64,000 bases of DNA from contig CACRSC010000013.1 in NCBI GenBank assembly GCA_902651635.1, positions 247,021 through 311,020 on the forward strand, given 5' to 3'. A program made the translations under genes and the position numbers. Position 1 is the stretch's first letter; the number at the start of each line of letters is the position of its first letter. Below the pieces are notes generated by a model, which had not been told where the DNA came from, ran no database searches, and was given only the letters and a program-made list of their open reading frames with translations. This DNA is from Mastigamoeba balamuthi. Taxonomy: Eukaryota > Evosea > Mastigamoebida > Mastigamoebidae. Below, piece after piece: positions 56,802 to 64,000 of this stretch.

Positions 56802-57060
56802 GTGGTGGTGCGCACCGGTTTTCCCGCGCGTTGCTCGCTTGCTGAAACCCGCACGGATATTTATGCGGGGCAGAGATATTCCGGGATTCCACGAATCAGA
56901 TCTATGCTCAGCCCCAGGAGAACCATTGTGATGCCAACAGCAATACGGCAAAAGAGTAGGTGATGCCGCCCTCGGTGAGAGGAGGACGCGGGAGCTTGTT
57001 ATATCAGCAGATTCTAGAAAATATCTTGGCGATATTTGGAGGCGCGAAACCAAAACAAAA
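56802..57060. promoter_or_regulatory. Divergent promoter, CAP-G / MED11-like
   Basis: 259 bp between divergent ATGs. ACGGATATTTA (56853-56863) and AGATATTCC (56873-56881) lie on the CAP-G side. On the MED11-like side are ATATCAGCAG (57001), AAATATCTTGG (57019) and GATATTTGG (57031), the last 25-30 nt from the ATG. This is the densest cluster of the GATAT-type motif. Confidence 0.5.
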
Positions 57061-57429
57061 ATGGAGGAGCAGCCGCTGATCGCGTACCAGCAGGCGGGGG
57101 CGTCGCTGGCGGTGACGGAGCAGAACATCCTGAAGCTGCTGCACGTGGTGGCGGACGCGGTGGAGGAGCTGTCGAACATGCCGTACATCACGCAGGAGCG
57201 GTTCGCGCAGAGCCGCAACGAGGCGATGGAGATGGCGCAGAAGGTGAGGCACGCGCTGCACACGCACATCGACAGGATCGTCGTGCCCGCCGTGCCCTCG
57301 GAGTTCAGCGCGCACAGCGAGCGCATGGACGCGGAGATCGCGCTCGACAGGGACGACGTCATCCTCGCGCGCCTGCGGGCCTGCCTCCTCCTCCTCGACT
57401 CCCAGGCGCCCCACTGCTCCTCCACCTGA
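57061..57429 (+). CDS. Mediator subunit 11-like protein
   Basis: Single exon, 122 residues. The pattern fits MED11 of the Mediator head. Helix 1 ends in VADAVEELS, equivalent to ILELSK of MED11. A second amphipathic helix follows (SRNEAMEMAQKVRHALHTHI). The end FSAHSERMDAEIALDRDDVILARLR parallels the SYSSRKDCQMALKRVDYARLKL region of animal MED11 (from memory). Usual length is about 115. The last 17 residues come from the first unit of the tandem repeat downstream, so the native C-terminus may have been replaced. It could instead be another small helical adaptor; moderate confidence. Confidence 0.5.
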   Translation: MEEQPLIAYQQAGASLAVTEQNILKLLHVVADAVEELSNMPYITQERFAQSRNEAMEMAQKVRHALHTHIDRIVVPAVPSEFSAHSERMDAEIALDRDDVILARLRACLLLLDSQAPHCSST

Positions 57430-57890
57430 GCCCCATGGCCTCTGCCCTCTGCCCACTCTCCATCCCACGCGTGTCTTCCCCGGGCAACGCCTCGCTTGGC
57501 GGGCAACAGCTGCTCTGGCTCCGCTTGGAGTCTCGTGCGTCCCCTGGTGCTGTGCTGGCACTGGACACGGCTGTTATGGCGATGGGGCAGTGCTGTCCCA
57601 GCACGCAGCTGCGGGCCTGCCTCCTCCTCGACTCCCAGACCCCCACTGCTCCTCCGTCTGAGCTGAGCGGCCTTTGCTCTGCTTCTGCCTCCCGCGTGTC
57701 TTCCCCGAGCATTGCTTGACGGGCAACAGCGCTGCTCCGCTTCAGCTTGGAGTCTCGTGCGTCCCCCGGTGTGCTGGCACTGAGTGCGAATACGGCTGCT
57801 GTTCTGAGAGGCGCCATCCCTCATGAAGCTGCAGGATGCCTTCTCTTTCTCGACTCCTCGTCCCCACTGCTCCTCCGCCTGGTGCCCAGT
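57375..57890. repeat. Degenerate tandem repeat, about 220-230 bp units
   Basis: Three starts share CTGCGGGCCTGCCTCCTC...CGACTCC...CCCACTGCTCCTCC: at about 57375, 57608 and 57828 (spacing 233 and 220). The first two units also share GCGTGTCTTCCCCG and TTGGAGTCTCGTGCGTCCCC. The third is truncated. The first unit overlaps the 3' end of the MED11-like gene. Confidence 0.75.
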
Positions 57891-58910
57891 ACACTACTAC
57901 TGCCATGGCCATTTTATGTGAGACTGGGTCAATTGACCCATCTGTGGAAAAAAAAGTCTTTTCCATATGCCCACGTCCGTGTTGGTTGTAATGGTCCACC
58001 TGTAGTGGCTGTAAAACGTATTTTACCTATGTTATGTTTCGCAGACCCAGGCTCCCTTTGCATGCAGGTGTGATGTGCTTTCTGCTATTTCTCTCTTATC
58101 AGTACTTAGCTATACACCAGCAGTAGAAAGTTCTAACAACTGTTCCCTGATCCCCCCAGCCCTCCTCCATGAGATAACCAGAAAACAGGTGCAATGCGTG
58201 GAAGGCCTCCGGTGGCACCAAGCCCTCATGGACACAAATGCACATATAGTAACCCCATGGAGAGTATGAGAAGAACTTGCTACACACACCCGACTACACT
58301 GAAGTGACCTGAGATGCCCCTTCTGCAGGACAAAAGCAGATTCACTGACCCACAGACTGTGGACGTGCCCACAACAACTCCAATGGTGAACTAAACTCTT
58401 TAGAATAATAGGCATAGCACTCACAGGCCTTAAACAATGGGTGCAGGCCCAATCAAGCAAATAAAAAGACGCCACACCCATAACCAAAAACTGGATGCGG
58501 TCCTGGAACCAGTCTTCCCAGAACCGCCCCTGGACATACCCCCCAAGCCACACAACATGCACACACCCCCCGACACACCACCCATCATAACCCCTCTCCC
58601 CTCTCCCCCCTAACACCCCTGGCATGCAAGAGCTTATCCCTTACTTGTAGCAGAATGGGTAGTAATACTATATTTCAATTTACATAGATATTCCTGTGGG
58701 AGGGAAAGGGGCATTTGGGGCATTTTGGCTTTTGGCCGAAATGGCACTTTATTGTTGCAAAAATGACCCAAAACAAATACGGAAAAATGAGAAAACGTAC
58801 CAAATATGTATTGAAAAGGAGTGTGCAGAAGTGCATATTTTTGACTCATGCAACAATATCTGGAGAAAGAAGAAAAAGAAACGAGAGAAAATACCAGGGA
58901 AAAAGGCACT
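57891..58910. other. Intergenic, repeats to piggyBac
   Basis: Mostly lower-GC sequence. It holds a LINE-like scrap (58240-58470) and, at 58743-58757 and 58905-58919, two copies of GGCACTTTATTGTTG flanking the 3' end of the piggyBac gene. No host gene seen. Confidence 0.5.
58240..58470 (+). mobile_element. LINE-like retrotransposon 3' relic
   Basis: One frame reads LRCPFCRTKADSLTHRLWTC, a CxxC...H...C zinc knuckle of the kind found after the reverse transcriptase of many non-LTR retrotransposons, followed after a stop by FRIIGIALTGLKQWVQ. Stops on both sides and absence of reverse transcriptase sequence show it is inactive. Confidence 0.45.
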
Positions 58911-60867
58911 TTATTGTTGTGTGTGAGTGACCCGCCAACAATGACGATGAAACCACTGGTTGCACTGAGTGCAAAGGAAGGTAGTCCTGGAACCTCTCTT
59001 TTCAGTAGACGATTTACAGGCAGCACACTTGCCACTTTTGATGGGATTTGACCTAAACAGAATGAGAAAAAGGAAAAACGAAAGGGAAAACTCACGATTG
59101 AGAAACGAGAGTATGATTGGCAGGTAGAGAGGTGGACTTAAGGGCAGCAGAGAAAGGCCGAAACCAGGGGTGCAAGTTTGACACCCATTTAGTGGCCTCT
59201 GTCTGATCCATAGAAAGGCCACAGGAGTTGAGGTCCAGGGCAACAGCAGAGAGGAAGTCAGTATAAGAGATGTCCAAGTCATTCATGCTGGCCTTGTATA
59301 GAATCCAAGCATTGTTGACAGAGTACTGAAGAACAGTCCAGAAGACATGAACTGGCCAGGTGGCAGACTTGTGATGAGTGATGTTGTTGCTGATGATCTG
59401 GTTGACAGCATCCACACCATGGTAGCCAACACGGTATAAATGAGCCACCCTGGGAAGGAACCTAGGGGCATAGGACACAGGCTTGTCAGAGCAGCAAGGC
59501 AATGACTGATTGGCCCAGGTGGCAGCCCTTTCAGAGGTAGCTGCAGTGTATACACCACACTGAGCATCAGAACCGAACTCTCCAATGAACAAAGAGAGCT
59601 CACGAACAACAACAGGATCGGAGAGCACATGAGCTGAGAGAAATGAGATGGCAATGAGGGGCAGAGAAACGAACGGGTACGAGGCAGCTGGAGGTGAGAG
59701 GCAGTATAATGAGGGGACAAAGCAGCACAGCGAGGACGTTCATAGGGCACAGGCTAAGACAGGGGTTAGAATGAATGAGAAAAAGGGCGAACCTGCAGGG
59801 GTGAAGCAACATTGTCAAGGAAGTGAACCACAGAGGTATCACACCAGGCAGTAGCAGTGAAGCCAGGGAGACGGCATAGCCAACGAGACTCGTTGAAAGC
59901 AGGCTTCCAGGAAGAGGGAGAGAGCCACTGAGCCCAGAGATAAGATGGAGAGTCAGAACGGCAAGTCATAATAAAGCCATAGCCCTTAGCATGGAGAACG
60001 TTGGCCATTTTCTCGGAGCCAAACCAGTTGTCAAGGATGACCTTGAAAGGAAGACCGTGAGGGAGGTCGGCCAAGAGCATAAGAACAGTCTCGATTTTTT
60101 CGAGACCATCGGGGCAGCTATCAGCGATGAGGGGACCAGTGTAGAGACGAAAGGAGCAAATGAAGCCAGCAGAATCGACGAGCAAGAAGACCTTGATTCC
60201 CGTGGGGTGTGGTTTGCCAGGGACATACTGCCTGAAACGGCACTGGCCCTTGAAGGGGACAATTCCCTCATCGACAGTGACCCATTCGAAAGGGGACCAA
60301 AATTGCTGACTGTTTGAGAGGACCTCATTGAAGAGAGGATCAACGAGAGAGGTTGTGAAGGACTTGTTATTTGAGACGTGAAAACACCTGTGAATGTCCT
60401 TGAACCTATAGAGGCGCATAGCCTGAAGGAAATGGGGGTTTGCAGTCCAGCCTCTCCAGTGTTCATCCCAGGAGTGGGTTGGATTGAGACCTAGAAGGAC
60501 AGGGGGTGAGGACAGGGGGTGAGGACAGGAGGTGAGAACAGGAGGCCAGAGGGAGCGAAAGAAAGAGAGGTAGCGATACATCTCTAGGAGAGTGACAGGA
60601 AACCAGCGGGCCAGGAACTTAGCCCTATTGCGGGATGAAATACGACAGGGATAAACCGCAGAGGCGAAGTAGTTTGTTTCCTAGGGGAATAATGAGAGGA
60701 GAAATGAAAGGAAAGGGAAGAAGGGAAGAGAGTACATTGCAGAGGTGCTGGATGAAGGCAGGGGAGAGGAGGAGGTCGAAGTAGTCACGAGGAGTGCCAA
60801 TGAGGAAGGGCATTGCTCTGGGGCCAGAGGCAGACGAGGGATTCCAGTGAAGGGCAGAGGGGGGCAT
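58911..60867 (-). mobile_element. piggyBac transposase gene, five exons
   Basis: Exons 60867-60736, 60680-59793, 59753-59681, 59633-59096 and 59052-58911; introns 55, 39, 47 and 43 nt, all frame-consistent; about 590 residues, the usual size. Cut-and-paste DDD transposase specific for TTAA. Catalytic Asp residues are visible in VDEGIVPFKGQCRFRQYVPG, LDNWFGSEKM and HGVDAVNQI. ETNYFA at the exon 1/2 junction and the C-terminal CxxC...CxxC...H/C-rich finger (CAACKSS, FLCTQC) complete the family. Start uncertain: the frame is open to an acceptor-like site at 60898, so an upstream exon is possible. I could not define terminal inverted repeats or TTAA flanks. Confidence 0.85.
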
Positions 60868-61185
60868 AGCATAGGTGGACCAGCCATGGGTAGGGCCCTA
60901 TATAGGAAGTTAGCAGGAAATGGGAGGAATAGGAATACCCCATCACTGGGACTGGAGGGGAAGAGGGTAGCAGAGGAGAGGGGGAGAATGGAGATGAGGA
61001 GAAGAAGTGTGGGCAACATTGATGAAGCCGTTGGCAAGACTGCAGAATGTAAGGAAGATATGATGGAGATATTTTGAAGGGGCACAGGAGCAGAGATAAT
61101 AATGGAAACAAGAAGGAAAGACGGTTGTAGATATTTTGGGTGCACAAAACCGAGGGAGATAACGGTCAAAACATACAGAACAAAG
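60868..61185. promoter_or_regulatory. Divergent region, piggyBac / unknown gene
   Basis: 318 bp between the two start codons. TAGATATTTTGGG (61126-61138) lies about 50-60 nt upstream of the + gene. It may contain a further 5' exon of the transposase (acceptor at 60898). Confidence 0.35.
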
Positions 61186-61541
61186 ATGAGTGCGAACACG
61201 GAGTACGTAGGGTTGGCCATCCCGTTGGCAGACCCGGAGTTCCTGCAGAAGAACCCGGACATCACGCTGCTGGGGCGCTTCGTGTCGTGGCTGACGAACG
61301 CGGCGCGGTGGAAGTGGGTGCGTGGCGGGATGAACCAGAAGGACATCATCGAGATGGCGATGGCACACAAGTGCACCAAGGTAAAGCATAGCCCTTATTA
61401 TCCCCCACTCACTCCATGAACAGGGAGCAGCAGAGGTAGCGAAGCTGGCGAGGGCAGAGCTGACGGCCATCCAGGCAGCTCAGACTGAAGGTATGTTTTT
61501 CCTTTGCGGATAGCACTGTAACTTAGCTCCATTTTTCCCCC

Positions 61542-61610
61542 CACCCCAAAAAGCCCATTTTTTCGCGCACGCGCGTATACGCGCATGCGCGTAAAATGGG
61601 ACTTTTTGGT
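61542..61610. repeat. Palindromic GCGCGTATACGCGC element 1
   Basis: Near-perfect inverted repeat: CCCATTTTTTCGCGCACGCG on the left pairs with CGCATGCGCGTAAAATGGG on the right around a central GTATAC (61575-61580). The pairing extends outward through CCAAAAAG / CTTTTTGG. Lies in intron 2 of the 61186 gene. Confidence 0.85.
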
Positions 61611-61717
61611 ATATCATACATGATGGGATTTTAAGAGTACCGTATGGTAAAACGTTGTTTTTGATCAATTTTTTGCTTATTAATTAAAGATTGAATGTTT
61701 TGCGGCATCATTTGACA

Positions 61718-61785
61718 TAGGTCAAAATCCCAGATTTTACGCGCGTGCGCGTATACGCGCGTGCGCGAAAATTTGACCTTTTTGG
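61718..61785. repeat. Palindromic GCGCGTATACGCGC element 2
   Basis: Core GTATAC at 61751-61756, flanked by ACGCGCGTGCGC and GCGCGTGCGC, then by AGGTCAAAAT on the left and ATTTGACCTT on the right, which are inverted relative to each other. Same intron as element 1. Confidence 0.85.
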
Positions 61786-61841
61786 GAGGGTTCGGAAAGT
61801 GGGGCCATTTCAATAGGTAAAAAGGGATATCAAAATACCTT

Positions 61842-61892
61842 AGATTTTACGCGGACGCGCGTATACGCGCGTGCGCGAAATTTTGACCTTTT
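61842..61892. repeat. Palindromic GCGCGTATACGCGC element 3
   Basis: Core GTATAC at 61861-61866, flanks GATTTTACGCGGACGC and GCGTGCGCGAAATTTTGACC. One substitution (GGAC for GTGC type) relative to element 2. Ends 28 nt before the exon 3 acceptor. Confidence 0.85.
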
Positions 61893-64000
61893 TCTAATGC
61901 TGGCCTTTTTCCATTCACAGGAGATCGTCCAGTGGATGATCGCTTCCGCGTCATCGACGAGGAGGAGGATGTCATGTCCTCCCAAGCACCCGTCCCTTCC
62001 CCCGCTCCCAAGAAGAAGAAGAAGAAGGTCAGCACTGGCCACGCCGAGGAGCTGCCTCCCAGCATGTCCCTCAACCAGATCAACGCCCAGTACAAGTTCG
62101 GCGAGGTCACCGACATCTCCTTCGGCGACATCTTCGGCCACGTCTTCGAGCGCGTCATTGGCGTCCAGGCCGTGGCGCAGCAGTACATGGCTGCTAAGAA
62201 GCACGGCCGCTCCACCATGTTCGAGCAGGAGATCCCCGTCATCCGCTACGGATCAGGCTCCAATGCCTCGTACCTCCAGCTCGACCACAACCACCGCATC
62301 ATCTCCATCCTCTTCATCCACGTCATGGAGCACTACAACTTCCAGCTCCCCGCCATCAGTGATGCGATGGCTGCCTCCTCGTCCTTCTGGAGGATGCTCT
62401 GCCTCATCCCCATCCACGTCACCGTCTACCGCTCCAGTATTGCCCTTCCTTTCTTCCCTCCCTTTTCTCATTCATTTCATGCAGCGATGCCCGTCCCCCT
62501 CATCATGTACTTCAGCAAGGCCATCAACGAGATCACCACAGCCGCTCACCACGAGACATGGATCGACCAGCTCGTCCGCATCGCCCATCTCAGGTGTCTC
62601 CCTTTTCCCTCTGTTATTTAATCGGTTATTCACTTCATTTTAGGACCCATGACTCCGCTGGCAATCAGCGCGAGTCCCCCTTGACCCACTCCGAGCTCTA
62701 CAACATCGCCCTTCGCGAGTGCTCCTTCCTCAGCCACACCCGCGTCAAGGAGAACTTCTTCGCCAAGTTCATGAACGCCATCGACCGCATCGATCCCTCC
62801 GTCCTCGCCCTCATCAACAACAACCTCATGGCCCCCACCCCTCATCCCTGCTTCCGCAGCCGCACCAACCTCACCAACCTCAGCTTCCTCTACCTCAGCA
62901 CCGCTTGCCAGATGACCTGCCTCAAGTACATCTTCTCCGACAACGGCACCGACATCACCACCAACAGCGCCCTCACCGACCTCATCGACCACTGGGAGCA
63001 GCACTTCACCGAGCCCCTCTCCTGAAAGGAACTCACCGACAAGCCCTTCAAGAGTATGCTTTTTTCCCCTGTTTTTGTCCGACTTATTCCCCCTCAGAGT
63101 TCCTCAACGATCGCGCCAAGAGGCTCTCCAAGACCTCCATCCGCATCGCCACTCCAATGAGGACTTATCGCCACCATTCTGGCTTCCTTCCTCTTGGCAC
63201 CTCTGGTGACCTCCCCGTGGGCTTCTCCGTCACCATCTCCTTGCCCTCCACCAGAGCAGCAGAGTCTTCAGACCGCCCCAAACTGCTTCTCAACGCCTCT
63301 GGTTCTGTCCCTCCTGCCGACCCCCTCGCCTTCTACAGCATGTGGGCCGTCTTCGTCTCCCTCTCCATGTCCATCCAGGCCGTCTCCGCTTTCGAGGTCG
63401 CCATAATCATCAACATCATCCAGTGGGAGGGTACTGCTCTTTTCCTTCCTCTTTTCCTCACCTTCTATTGCAGACGAATCCCCCATGTCCAACGATGACT
63501 TTGGCCTCCTGTCCTCTGGCCTGTCTGATGGGCTGTGGGACAACATCTCCTTTAACACCCCTGTTCTCGAGCCCAGCATCATCAAGCTCAAGAACTACAT
63601 CATGACTCGCATGGCGCAGCAGGCCAAGAAGACCAACAAGGGAAAGCCCGCCTCCAACGACGAGACATCGGGTGACGAGAGCGATGCGGACGGCAAGAGC
63701 GACGGCGACGGCAACAGTGATGGTGATGGTGCCGCTTCCGGTAACAGCGACAGTGAGTCTGACTCACACGCAGCTCCTCAAGCAGCTCCTCAGGATGCCC
63801 CTGCAGCTGCAGCTGCTCCTATCATCTCCTCTCCCCATGATTCCCCTTCTCTTTCCCACACACCTCTTCCACCCCTCACTGACCAGACCAGTGATGCCCC
63901 TCAGGCAACCCAGTCTGATATCCCTGATTCTGCCCAGTCAGCTGCACCAGCTGCTGATTCTGAGCCCCCTGCCTCTCCTCCCTCTTCCTCTGCTTCCAAG

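Larger units (their letters stand above)
61186..64000 (+). pseudogene. Multi-exon gene of unknown family, in-frame TGA, 3' partial
   Basis: Exons 61186-61380, 61424-61490, 61921-62436, 62485-62593, 62644-63053, 63098-63430 and 63474 to beyond the window; introns 43, 430, 48, 50, 44 and 43 nt. Every junction keeps frame, giving over 590 residues. I do not recognise it. Visible: MSANTEYVGLAIPLADPEF start, a Lys run (PAPKKKKKKV) near residue 105, a globular central part (NAQYKFGEVTDISFGDIFGH; LSTACQMTCLKYIF), and a Ser/Asp-rich then Pro/Ala-rich C-terminal region. A TGA at 63023-63025 interrupts an otherwise continuous frame (EPLS-stop-KELTDKPFK) just before intron 5. So it is a recently disabled gene, a readthrough case, or a sequence error. 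Its donors (GTAAAG, GTATGT, GTATTG, GTGTCT, GTATGC, GTACTG) differ from those of most genes here. Confidence 0.6.

Noticed and set aside
60490-60540. Possible fifth intron in the piggyBac gene in the CACCCCCTGTCCTC repeats
   Set aside because: The GT...AG segment is 49 nt and removing it would break the frame; the unspliced frame is open, so no intron was called.
63023-63025. TGA as selenocysteine
   Set aside because: No Cys-type context or SECIS visible, and the gene is unknown; simple nonsense or sequence error is more economical.
1-64000. tRNA, rRNA or CRISPR features
   Set aside because: Looked for T-loop consensus strings, rRNA-like blocks and regularly spaced direct repeats by eye; none found. 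A tRNAscan/Infernal run would be decisive.

Overview
The window is nuclear DNA of a unicellular eukaryote (protist). Genes carry spliceosomal introns of about 39-240 nt (one is 695 nt). All three standard stops are used. The encoded machinery is eukaryotic: condensin CAP-G, COG3, Kish/TMEM167, RRP15, a LITAF zinc domain, a CDF zinc transporter and a MED11-like protein. A stand-alone two-component receiver argues against an animal. Genes are strongly GC-rich and are interrupted by AT-rich islands of decayed repeats. I cannot place the lineage. All exon models were made by eye from splice consensus, frame continuity and family motifs.

Left half (1-31 kb): six paralogous receptor genes, three on + (218-4126, 4943-8689, 9696-13449) then three on - (21448-17442, 26286-22373, 31041-27196), so the two blocks converge on 13.4-17.4 kb. 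Each encodes about 1230-1300 residues: signal peptide, two tandem periplasmic-binding-protein-like modules, one membrane helix, a TKL-like kinase domain and a Ser-rich conserved tail. The catalytic loop is destroyed in all six (HGS for HRD, DFW for DFG), so these are receptor pseudokinases. Every copy has one phase-2 intron at the same place in the ectodomain. The second gene has a 2-nt deletion; a kinase scrap and shared repeats lie between copies; part of the kinase exon is identical between copies 1 and 2.

Middle (31.8-57.4 kb): compact housekeeping genes, often divergent with 80-400 bp between starts: RRP15 (-), CDF transporter (+), receiver protein (+), COG3 (-), a Lys-rich protein (+), Kish (-), a type II membrane glycosyltransferase-like protein (-), a 1200-residue coiled-coil protein (-), a Pro/Gln-rich LITAF protein (+), a DUF3237 protein (+), CAP-G (-) and a MED11-like protein (+). 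COG3, Kish and the glycosyltransferase would all act at the Golgi. AT-rich islands at 40.2-41.5 and 49.3-52.2 kb hold transposon debris.

Right end (57.4-64 kb): a degenerate 220-230 bp tandem repeat, a LINE-like zinc-knuckle scrap, an apparently intact piggyBac transposase gene split by four tiny introns (-), and a divergently transcribed multi-exon gene of unknown function (+) that runs off the window. That gene has one in-frame TGA, and one of its introns contains three palindromic elements with the core GCGCGTATACGCGC.
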